From: JBDSEG01 sp039920165
GTDB lineage: Bacteria; Pseudomonadota; Gammaproteobacteria; Burkholderiales; Burkholderiaceae_C
Reading direction: 5' to 3'
Assembly: GCA_039920165.1 (NCBI GenBank)
Contig: JBDSEG010000335.1
Coordinates: 1 to 5,261 of the forward strand
Length of the DNA: 5,261 bases
Position 1 is the stretch's first letter; every line of letters begins with the position of its first letter. The position numbers were made by a program, and so were the translations under genes. A model generated the notes under the pieces. It saw nothing but the letters and a program-made list of their open reading frames with translations, had not been told where the DNA came from and did no database searches. This document shows positions 1-4,730 of this stretch, piece by piece.

Positions 1-124
1 CGCCGAACTTGGCCGCGAGCACCGAGGTCAGCGCCGCGGTCAGCGTGGTCTTGCCATGATCGACGTGTCCGATGGTGCCCACGTTGACGTGCGGCTTGGT
101 TCGCTCGAATTTGCTTTTTGCCAT
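1..124 (-). CDS. tuf: Elongation factor Tu, N-terminal fragment (cut by window edge)
   Basis: EF-Tu is the cytosolic GTPase that carries aminoacyl-tRNA to the ribosomal A site. Only the first 41 codons are in the window; the gene runs off the left edge. The translation begins MAKSKFERTKPHVNVGTIGH and contains the P-loop GHVDHGKT at residues 19-26, the nucleotide-binding signature of EF-Tu. The ATG at 124 is supported by the conserved family N-terminus and by a purine-rich Shine-Dalgarno sequence eight bases upstream. The gene follows three tRNA genes on the same strand with no visible promoter of its own, as in the tRNA-tufB operon of E. coli. It is therefore probably co-transcribed with them. 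Whether the rest of the gene is intact, or whether a second tuf copy exists, cannot be seen here. Confidence 0.97.
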   Translation of the reverse strand, partial: MAKSKFERTKPHVNVGTIGHVDHGKTTLTAALTSVLAAKFG

Positions 125-132
125 TGCAACGA

Positions 133-139
133 CTCCCTC
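133..139 (-). promoter_or_regulatory. Ribosome binding site of tuf
   Basis: The sequence GAGGGAG on the minus strand lies eight bases before the tuf ATG and fits the Shine-Dalgarno consensus closely. It supports the chosen start and fits strong translation of EF-Tu. Confidence 0.75.
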
Positions 140-154
140 AAATATTGCCGTGAA

Positions 155-172
155 GGGGTCGCGCGCGACCCC
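155..172 (-). repeat. Perfect GC-rich palindrome between tRNA-Thr and tuf
   Basis: The 18 bases GGGGTCGCGCGCGACCCC are a perfect palindrome. In RNA they could fold into a 7-bp stem with a CGCG tetraloop. It sits 20 bases downstream of the encoded CCA of tRNA-Thr and 30 bases upstream of the tuf ATG. No U-tract follows, so it is not a standard intrinsic terminator. A plausible role, by inference only, is to mark the boundary where tRNA-Thr is cut from the tuf mRNA or to protect the new tuf 5' end. Confidence 0.6.
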
Positions 173-192
173 GCTGTCCTGTCACGAAACGA

Positions 193-267
<75 letters not shown>

Positions 268-276
268 GATCGACAC

Positions 277-302
277 GGGTTTGACATTGGGCTGTCAAAC
301 CC
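277..302 (-). repeat. Perfect 10-bp stem-loop between tRNA-Gly and tRNA-Thr
   Basis: GGGTTTGACA and its exact reverse complement TGTCAAACCC are separated by six bases. Transcribed from the minus strand this gives a 10-bp stem with loop GCCCAA, ending 9 bases before the 5' end of tRNA-Thr. No U-run follows, and tuf lies downstream, so an efficient terminator is unlikely. A processing stem (RNase III or RNase E type) or a partial attenuator is more plausible; this is inference from position and structure. Confidence 0.65.
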
Positions 303-363
303 CTGCGGACCGCTGAATTCGCCTGGATTTCGAAACAATCAACTTCGATACCGACTTCAACCT

Positions 364-439
364 TGGAGCGGGAGACGAGACTCGAACTCGCGACATTTTG
401 CTTGGAAGGCAAAAGCTCTACCAACTGAGCTACTCCCGC
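364..439 (-). tRNA. tRNA-Gly, anticodon TCC
   Basis: A full cloverleaf is seen on the minus strand. The acceptor stem is GCGGGAG/CTCCCGC, and the D arm is AGCTC-AGTTGGTA-GAGCT. The anticodon stem TTTTGC/GCAAAA encloses the loop CTTCCAA, giving anticodon TCC for glycine GGA/GGG codons. The T arm is GCGAG-TTCGAGT-CTCGT, which includes a closing G-T pair. The discriminator is T and CCA (364-366) is encoded. It corresponds to glyT of the E. coli tRNA-tufB operon. It is separated from tRNA-Thr by 96 bases and from tRNA-Tyr by 109 bases, rather long spacers for tRNAs in one transcript. Confidence 0.97.
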
Positions 440-548
440 GCGCTATATGCTCAACTGAATTTATGTCGATAATTATTTGTCGATACACCTGAACCGATGA
501 ACGTCGCCGTCCGACCAACCGCCCCGGACCGCCTCGGAGATCACCACA
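440..548 (-). other. tRNA-Tyr to tRNA-Gly spacer with AT-rich patch and 8-bp direct repeat
   Basis: This 109-base spacer has no gene. Its part nearest tRNA-Gly (about 443-485) is clearly AT-rich against the GC-rich background and contains TGTCGATA twice, at 464-471 and 478-485. An unpaired A/U-rich RNA segment just upstream of a tRNA is the kind of site RNase E cuts in polycistronic tRNA precursors, so processing is the simplest reading. I tested it as an internal promoter and found no convincing -35/-10 pair. Confidence 0.4.
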
Positions 549-634
549 TGGTGGAGGGGGCTGGATTCGAACCAGCGTACTCGTAAGAGGGCAGATTTAC
601 AGTCTGCTGCCATTAACCACTCGGCCACCCCTCC
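549..634 (-). tRNA. tRNA-Tyr, anticodon GTA
   Basis: This is a class II tRNA of 86 bases with CCA encoded at 549-551. The acceptor stem is GGAGGGG/CCCCTCC, the anticodon stem CAGA/TCTG encloses loop CTGTAAA, giving anticodon GTA, and a long variable arm precedes the T arm GCTGG-TTCGAAT-CCAGC. These are hallmarks of bacterial tRNA-Tyr. It is the first gene of the tRNA-Tyr/Gly/Thr-tuf unit, and a candidate extended -10 promoter lies about 15 bases upstream of its 5' end. In E. coli a tRNA-Thr(TGT) gene precedes tyrU; none is present here, because the next upstream sequence is the protein gene ending at 686. Confidence 0.97.
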
Positions 635-648
635 ACGGAGAACCCGCA

Positions 649-657
649 ATTCTAGCA
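649..657 (-). promoter_or_regulatory. Candidate extended -10 promoter of the tRNA-tuf operon
   Basis: The minus strand reads TGCTAGAAT, a TGn-extended -10 element with hexamer TAGAAT (one mismatch to TATAAT). No good -35 hexamer lies at 16-18 bases, which is typical of extended -10 promoters. The bases just downstream, TGCGGG, form a GC-rich discriminator, a known feature of stringently controlled stable RNA promoters. Initiation about 7 bases downstream (near 641-642) would leave a very short leader before tRNA-Tyr at 634. The exact start is inferred. Confidence 0.6.
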
Positions 658-685
658 GGAAGATTTTTCCAGTCCCGCCTTCGGA

Positions 686-1204
686 TCAGGCACGCTCGGG
701 TAGCTGCGCCAGCACCTGATCTACCCAGCGGGCGATCCGATCGTCGGTGGTCGAGCCGCCCGCAATCATGTTGACCGAGCGCTGGCTCAGATGCCGCGCG
801 TAAGCGACTCGGGCGCCGACCGCACCCTGCGCGACGAGGACGCGAACGGCGGCGTGCGCATGTGCCCCGCAGGCCACGACGGTGGTGAGGGCCGAGATTT
901 CCCCCGCCAGTCGGGCGAGGTTGTCCGGCATCAGCACCTCGGCCTCGCTCGGCACCGAGCGCTGGTTCAGCGCCATATATTCGACCTGCGCCCAGGCGTT
1001 GGTGATCACGTAGCTGTGCCGGTCCGGAGCTGGAAACAGCTCCGGCGCTCGGCGCGCGAGTTCGACCAGCGCGCGCGCCAGGTTGGCGCCGGTTCCCGCC
1101 GCGCAGGGATAGCCGCGCGCCTGCTCGAAGCGCCCCGGGCAGATGAAGACGAAGCCGGTCCGCGCGCCGAGGCTGCGCTGCAGATGCACCGCCGCGGCGC
1201 TCAT
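686..1204 (-). CDS. Small uracil-DNA glycosylase superfamily-like protein, 172 aa
   Basis: The protein resembles single-domain members of the uracil-DNA glycosylase (UDG) superfamily, recognised by motif pattern only. Near the N-terminus is FICPGRFEQARGYP (residues 20-33) followed by GTGANL (37-42), matching the PG..E...G.P...G.G..L layout of family 4-like enzymes. ITNAW (67-71) matches the central strand, VVACGAHAHAA (109-119) the third, and ARHLS (136-140) sits where the catalytic-loop histidine (H138) is expected. Canonical family motifs such as GQDPYH, GEGPG or GINPG are absent: Cys22 occupies the position just before PG. Activity on uracil in DNA is therefore uncertain. No signal peptide or membrane segment is seen. 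The ATG overlaps the trpC stop as ATGA with no evident Shine-Dalgarno, so translation probably depends on trpC. It is the last gene of the trp operon. I believe a ung gene follows trpC in some betaproteobacteria, which would make a UDG-fold protein here less surprising. Confidence 0.65.
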   Translation of the reverse strand: MSAAAVHLQRSLGARTGFVFICPGRFEQARGYPCAAGTGANLARALVELARRAPELFPAPDRHSYVITNAWAQVEYMALNQRSVPSEAEVLMPDNLARLAGEISALTTVVACGAHAHAAVRVLVAQGAVGARVAYARHLSQRSVNMIAGGSTTDDRIARWVDQVLAQLPERA

Positions 1205-1989
1205 CCGAACATCCGGGCGAGCGCCTGCCCCGGATGTTCGGCGCGCATGAAGGCTTCGCCGACCAGAAACGCATGCACTCCGGCGGCGCGCATGCGCTGC
1301 ACATCGGCAGCGGCCAGGATGCCGCTTTCGGTCACCACCAGCCGGTCGGCCGGGACCTGCGGCAGCAGGTCGAGCGTCGTCTGCAGCGTGACATCGAAGC
1401 TGCGCAGGTTGCGGTTGTTGATGCCGAGCAGCGGCGTGGCGAGCTTCAAGGCGCGCGCGAGTTCATCGGCGTCGTGCACCTCGACCAGCACGGCCATGCC
1501 GAGGGCGAACGCCTGCGCTTCGAGATCGGCCATCAGCCCATCGTCCAGACAGGCCGCGATCAGCAGGACCGCATCGGCGCCCATCGCCCGCGCCTCGTCG
1601 ATCTGGTACGGATCGACCATGAAGTCCTTGCGCAGCACCGGCAGCTGGCAGGCGGCGCGGGCGGCTTCGAGAAACGCCGCAGAGCCCTGAAAGAAGTGCG
1701 CGTCGGTCAACACGCTCAGCGCCGCCGCGCCGCCGAGGGCGTAGTCGGCGGCGATCGCCACCGGATCAAACGCATCGCGCAGCACTCCCTTGCTCGGGCT
1801 CGCCTTTTTGACCTCGGCGATCACCGCGGCGCGCCCGTCGCTCAAGGGCACCCGAAGCCCGGCGACGAAGTCGCGCTGGCCGCCGCGCGCCTCGGCTTCG
1901 CGGCGCAGCGAGGCGGGATCGCGACGCAGCTTCCCCGCCGCGACCTCCTCGTGCTTGACCGCGACGATGCGGCGCAGGATGTCGCTCAC
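1201..1989 (-). CDS. trpC: Indole-3-glycerol phosphate synthase, 262 aa
   Basis: TrpC converts carboxyphenylamino-deoxyribulose phosphate to indole-3-glycerol phosphate with loss of CO2 and water, in the cytosol. The length is normal for a monofunctional bacterial TrpC, with no fused TrpF domain. Family motifs appear in order: IAEVKKASPSKG (57-68, with Glu59 and catalytic Lys61), LTDAHFFQGS (94-103), PVLRKDFMVDPYQI (117-130, with general acid Lys121), LVEVH (168-172, with Glu170), GINNRNL (189-195, Asn191) and ESGI (221-224, Ser222). These correspond to the catalytic and phosphate-binding set known from Sulfolobus IGPS. The start is GTG at 1989, overlapping the trpD stop as GTGA, with GGGGA seven bases upstream inside trpD. 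The stop overlaps the next gene as ATGA. Both junctions imply coupled translation within the operon. Confidence 0.98.
   Translation of the reverse strand: MSDILRRIVAVKHEEVAAGKLRRDPASLRREAEARGGQRDFVAGLRVPLSDGRAAVIAEVKKASPSKGVLRDAFDPVAIAADYALGGAAALSVLTDAHFFQGSAAFLEAARAACQLPVLRKDFMVDPYQIDEARAMGADAVLLIAACLDDGLMADLEAQAFALGMAVLVEVHDADELARALKLATPLLGINNRNLRSFDVTLQTTLDLLPQVPADRLVVTESGILAAADVQRMRAAGVHAFLVGEAFMRAEHPGQALARMFG
1205..1241 (-). repeat. Perfect 13-bp inverted repeat at the end of trpC, abutting the next start codon
   Basis: In the mRNA sense, CCGAACATCCGGG (1241-1229) and CCCGGATGTTCGG (1217-1205) are exact reverse complements around an 11-base loop. The ATG of the UDG-like gene begins at the very next base, 1204. 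The repeat encodes trpC residues of the C-terminal stretch EHPGQALARMFG. A stem this stable would block initiation at the downstream gene unless a ribosome translating trpC opened it, which suggests obligate translational coupling. No U-tract follows, so it is not a terminator. Confidence 0.75.
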
Positions 1990-3023
1990 GCCGGCATCCC
2001 CAAGCGCTGCGCGGCGCCGACGAAGTGGTGCATCTTCGAACGCGCAGCGCCGCTGGCGAGCGCCTCGCGCGCCCTGGCGATGCCTTCGGCCATGCTCGGC
2101 GCCACCCCGGCCGCATACAGCGCGACACCGGCGTTGAGGATCACGATATCGCGCGCCGCGCCCGGCTCGTTGTCGAGCACCGAGCGCAGGAGGGTCAGGC
2201 TTTGCGCGGGAGTCTCGACGCGCAGCGCACGGTTGCTCGCCATCGTCAGGCCGAAATCTTCGGGGTGGATCTCGTACTCGCGGATCGCACCGTCCTTGTA
2301 CTCGCCGACCATGGTCGCCGCGCCCAGCGAAATCTCGTCCATGCCGTCGCGCCCGTAGACGACGACCGCATGTTCGGCACCCAGGCGTTGCAGCGCGCGC
2401 ACCTGGATGCCGACCAGGTCGGGATGGAACACGCCCATCAGGATGTTGGGCGCCTCGGCTGGGTTGGTCAGCGGGCCGAGGATGTTGAAGATCGTTCGCA
2501 CCCCAAGTTCGCGCCGCACCGGGCCGACGTTCTTCATCGCCGGATGATGGTTGGGCGCGAACATGAAACCGATCCCGGTCTCTTCGATGCAGCGCGCAAT
2601 CGCCTGCGGCGTGAGGGTCAGCGGCACGCCCATCGCTTCGAGCACGTCGGCGCTGCCCGACTTGCTGCTCACGCTGCGGTTGCCGTGCTTGCTGACCCGC
2701 GCGCCGGCGGCCGCGGCGACAAACATGGCGCAGGTCGAGATGTTGAAGGTGTGCGAGCCGTCGCCGCCGGTGCCGACGATGTCGACCAGGTGCGTGCGGT
2801 CGGCCACCACCACCTTGGTGGAGAACTCGCGCATCACCTGCGCGGCGGCGGTGATCTCGCCGATGGTCTCCTTCTTGACCCGCAGGCCGAGGAGGATCGC
2901 GGCCATCATCACCGGCGTCATCTCGCCGCTCATGATGCGGCGCATCAGCGCCAGCATCTCGTCGTGGAAGATCTCACGGTGGTCGATGGTGCGTGTCAGC
3001 GCCTCGATGTCGGTGATGGGCAT
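1986..3023 (-). CDS. trpD: Anthranilate phosphoribosyltransferase, 345 aa
   Basis: TrpD transfers the phosphoribosyl group of PRPP to anthranilate, giving phosphoribosylanthranilate, the second step of tryptophan synthesis. It is a stand-alone enzyme of the usual length, not fused to TrpG. Signatures are the PRPP-binding loop GTGGDGSHTFNIST (84-97), KHGNRSVSSKSGSADVLEA (112-130), the anthranilate-site region NHHPAMKNVGPVRRELG (158-174), FNILGPLTNP (179-188), and DE at 229-230, matching the metal-binding acidic pair of the family. The ATG at 3023 is chosen because MPITDIEALTRTI matches a normal family N-terminus and AGGAG lies seven bases upstream. An in-frame ATG at 3092 would add 23 unlike residues and overlap ltaE. 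It lies 13 bases after the ltaE stop and overlaps trpC by four bases. Confidence 0.98.
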   Translation of the reverse strand: MPITDIEALTRTIDHREIFHDEMLALMRRIMSGEMTPVMMAAILLGLRVKKETIGEITAAAQVMREFSTKVVVADRTHLVDIVGTGGDGSHTFNISTCAMFVAAAAGARVSKHGNRSVSSKSGSADVLEAMGVPLTLTPQAIARCIEETGIGFMFAPNHHPAMKNVGPVRRELGVRTIFNILGPLTNPAEAPNILMGVFHPDLVGIQVRALQRLGAEHAVVVYGRDGMDEISLGAATMVGEYKDGAIREYEIHPEDFGLTMASNRALRVETPAQSLTLLRSVLDNEPGAARDIVILNAGVALYAAGVAPSMAEGIARAREALASGAARSKMHHFVGAAQRLGMPA

Positions 3024-3030
3024 TCGAGTT

Positions 3031-3035
3031 CTCCT
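3031..3035 (-). promoter_or_regulatory. Ribosome binding site of trpD
   Basis: AGGAG on the minus strand lies seven bases before the trpD ATG at 3023 and one base after the ltaE stop codon. It decides the trpD start in favour of 3023 over the upstream ATG at 3092. Confidence 0.8.
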
Positions 3036-3036
3036 G

Positions 3037-4044
3037 TCAGGCGGACATGAATTCGCGCACGGCATCCACTGCCCGGTCGATGCCCGGCGCATCGACGTCG
3101 AGGTGGGTCACGAAGCGCAGGCCAATCATCCCGGTCGCGAGCACGCCGCGCTGGGCCAGGTGCTCGAGCAGCGCCGCTTCGCGCCCGCCCGCCACGCTCG
3201 CGAAGACGATGTTGGTTTGCGGCTCGACGACCGAGATGCCGGGAATCGCGGCCAGCCGATCGGCGAGCCGTCGCGCATTCACATGATCCTCGGCCAGCCG
3301 GTCGACATGATGGTCGAGCGCATGCAGCGCGCCAGCCGCCAGCAGGCCGACCTGCCGCATGCCGCCGCCGAGTATCTTGCGCAGGCGCCGCGCGCGCGCG
3401 ATCAAATCGTGGCTGCCGCACAGCGCCGAGCCGACCGGTGCTCCGAGTCCCTTGCTGAAGCACACCGTCACGCTGTCGAACGGGCCGGCGATGTCGGCCA
3501 CCGACCGGCCTGAGGCGACCGCGGCATTGAAGATCCGCGCGCCATCGAGGTGGGTCGCCAGGCCGTGGCGCTGCGCGAGCGAGGTGGCCTGCGCCAGATA
3601 GTCCGCCGCCAGCACCTTGCCGTTCCAGGTGTTCTCCAGGCACAGTAGGCGGGTGCGGGCGAAATGTTCGTCGTCGGGCTTGATCGCAGCCTCGATATCG
3701 GCCAGCGCCAGCGTGCCGTCATCCTGCTGCGCGATCGGCTGCGGCTGCACGCTGCCCAGCACCGCCGCGCCGCCGGCCTCATACCGATACAGGTGCGCGC
3801 GTTGGCCGACCAGCACCTCGTCACCGCGCTGGCAGTGCGACAGCATCGCGCACAGGTTGCCCTGGGTACCGCTGGCGACGAAGAGCGCGGCCTGCTTTCC
3901 GGTCAGCGCCGCGATGCGGTCCTGAAGGGCATTGACGGTCGGGTCGTCGCCGAACACGTCGTCTCCCACCGGCGCTTGCGCGATCGCTTCGCGCATCGCT
4001 GCGGTCGGGCGTGTGACGGTATCGCTGCGCAAATCGACAGTCAT
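3037..4044 (-). CDS. ltaE: Low-specificity L-threonine aldolase, 335 aa
   Basis: This PLP enzyme cleaves L-threonine and L-allo-threonine to glycine and acetaldehyde. It is very similar along its whole length to E. coli LtaE (333 aa). Shared motifs are DLRSDTVTRPT (4-14), VGDDVFGDDPTVNALQ (26-41), the PLP phosphate-binding region SGTQGNL (58-64), His84 (ring-stacking position), EAGGAAVLGSVQPQPI (89-104), ENTWNGKVL (137-145), HLDGARIFNA (165-174, with Asp168 and Arg170), the Schiff-base lysine Lys198 in FSKGLGAPVGS, and GGGMRQVG (226-233). All key residues are present, so the enzyme should be active. The ATG at 4044 fits the family N-terminus and has GAAGG just upstream; an in-frame TTG at 4077 adds unlike residues. 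It sits between trpG and trpD, an unusual place, since it has no step in tryptophan synthesis. It is transcribed with them. Confidence 0.96.
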   Translation of the reverse strand: MTVDLRSDTVTRPTAAMREAIAQAPVGDDVFGDDPTVNALQDRIAALTGKQAALFVASGTQGNLCAMLSHCQRGDEVLVGQRAHLYRYEAGGAAVLGSVQPQPIAQQDDGTLALADIEAAIKPDDEHFARTRLLCLENTWNGKVLAADYLAQATSLAQRHGLATHLDGARIFNAAVASGRSVADIAGPFDSVTVCFSKGLGAPVGSALCGSHDLIARARRLRKILGGGMRQVGLLAAGALHALDHHVDRLAEDHVNARRLADRLAAIPGISVVEPQTNIVFASVAGGREAALLEHLAQRGVLATGMIGLRFVTHLDVDAPGIDRAVDAVREFMSA

Positions 4045-4133
4045 GACAAGCCTTCGCCGGGTGGAGACATCGGGCAACTTCCCGCGGGAATGCGCGCGGC
4101 AATGGCAGCGGCTTGACGTTCGACCGTCTTCAT
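4041..4133 (-). CDS. Possible 30-codon small ORF bridging trpG and ltaE
   Basis: An ATG at 4133 overlaps the trpG stop as ATGA and opens a 30-residue frame (MKTVERQAAAIAARIPAGSC, then PMSPPGEGLS). Its TGA in turn overlaps the ltaE ATG as ATGA, so it spans exactly the trpG-ltaE gap. A weak GGAG lies eight bases before its start, inside trpG. The first half could form a short amphipathic helix; there is no membrane segment and I recognise no family. Against a conserved protein, G or C is at the third position in 18 of 30 codons by my count, versus 23 of the last 27 sense codons of trpG. It may act only as a translational bridge that carries ribosomes from trpG to ltaE, or it may be chance. Confidence 0.4.
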   Translation of the reverse strand: MKTVERQAAAIAARIPAGSCPMSPPGEGLS

Positions 4134-4714
4134 GCCCGCAGCTCCAGGAAATTCTTGAGGAGCGCGTGGCCGTGCTCGGTCAGGATCGATTCGGGGTGGA
4201 ACTGAACGCCTTCCAGCGGCGTCGCGCTGCCGGCCAGTTCCCGATGCCGCAGGCCCATGATCTCGCCGTCTTCTGAGGTCGATGTGATCTCGAGCACCTC
4301 GGGCAAACTTCCGCGAGCGACCGCGAGCGAGTGGTAGCGGTTGACGGTGAAGCGCGTCGGCAGGCCGGCATAGACGCTGCGCCCGTCGGTCGTGATCTCG
4401 CTCGTCTTGCCGTGCATCTGACGCTGCGCGCGCACGACGGTGCCGCCGAGCGCCGCGCCGATCGACTGGTGGCCGAGGCATACGCCGAGGATCGGCAGGC
4501 GGCCGACGAAACGGCGCACCGCGTCGACACAAATACCGGCCTCGGCCGGCGAGCACGGTCCGGGCGACAGGACAAGGTGCGAGGGCGCCAGCGCCTCGAT
4601 ACCGGCCAGCGTGATCTCGTCGTTGCGCACCACCCGAACCTCGGCGTCGAGCTCGCCGAAATACTGCACCAGGTTGAAGGTGAAGCTGTCGTAGTTGTCG
4701 ATCATGAGGAGCAT
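4130..4714 (-). CDS. trpG: Anthranilate synthase component II (glutamine amidotransferase), 194 aa
   Basis: TrpG is the class I glutamine amidotransferase subunit that supplies ammonia to TrpE for anthranilate formation. The length is normal. Motifs seen are MLLMIDNYDSFTFNLVQYFG at the N-terminus, LSPGPCSP (49-56), the nucleophile elbow GVCLGHQ (77-83, Cys79), MHGKTS (100-105), NRYHSL (125-130), and the catalytic FHPES (172-176, His173 and Glu175), completing the triad. MHGKTS suggests an anthranilate rather than a strict aminodeoxychorismate subunit, but such proteins often serve both TrpE and PabB. The ATG at 4714 is chosen by homology and by the AGGAGG nine bases upstream within trpE; an in-frame GTG at 4747 adds unlike residues. 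The start is one base after the trpE stop, a junction that suits equal production of the two subunits. Confidence 0.98.
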   Translation of the reverse strand: MLLMIDNYDSFTFNLVQYFGELDAEVRVVRNDEITLAGIEALAPSHLVLSPGPCSPAEAGICVDAVRRFVGRLPILGVCLGHQSIGAALGGTVVRAQRQMHGKTSEITTDGRSVYAGLPTRFTVNRYHSLAVARGSLPEVLEITSTSEDGEIMGLRHRELAGSATPLEGVQFHPESILTEHGHALLKNFLELRA

Positions 4715-4730
4715 GTCAGAAGCCCTCCTC
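4706..4730 (-). promoter_or_regulatory. trpG ribosome binding site inside a potential coupling hairpin
   Basis: AGGAGG at 4729-4724 is a strong Shine-Dalgarno nine bases before the trpG ATG, lying in the last codons of trpE. GAGGAG (4730-4725) is exactly complementary to CTCCTC (4711-4706), trpG codons 2-3. A 6-bp stem would bury the Shine-Dalgarno and hold the trpE stop and trpG start in a 13-base loop. Ribosomes finishing trpE would open it. The Shine-Dalgarno is plain; the hairpin role is inferred. Confidence 0.55.

Noticed and set aside
464..485. Possible internal promoter or operator at the TGTCGATA direct repeat
   Set aside because: TCGACA is a fair -35 match, but no -10 hexamer lies at 16-18 bases; two 8-bp copies in an AT-rich patch are weak evidence of an operator.
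3024..3092. Upstream ATG at 3092 as the trpD start
   Set aside because: It would overlap ltaE, adds 23 residues unlike TrpD, and ignores the good AGGAG placed for the ATG at 3023.
1234..3513. Long plus-strand open frames (1234-2358, 2025-3050, 2551-3513) opposite trpC, trpD and ltaE
   Set aside because: They lie antisense to well-recognised genes, have low-complexity Arg/Ala/His-rich composition typical of GC-rich shadow frames, and match no family I recognise.
4045..4077. TTG at 4077 as the ltaE start
   Set aside because: The family begins with M-x-DLRSDT, matching the ATG at 4044; the extra 11 residues have no family counterpart.
4079..4090. 12-base palindrome TTCCCGCGGGAA within the small ORF
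   Set aside because: In RNA it gives at most a 4-bp stem, and short GC palindromes are common in such DNA.
4047..4115. CAAGCC/GGCTTG pairing across the small ORF near the ltaE ribosome binding site
   Set aside because: Only six base pairs across a 57-base loop; expected by chance.
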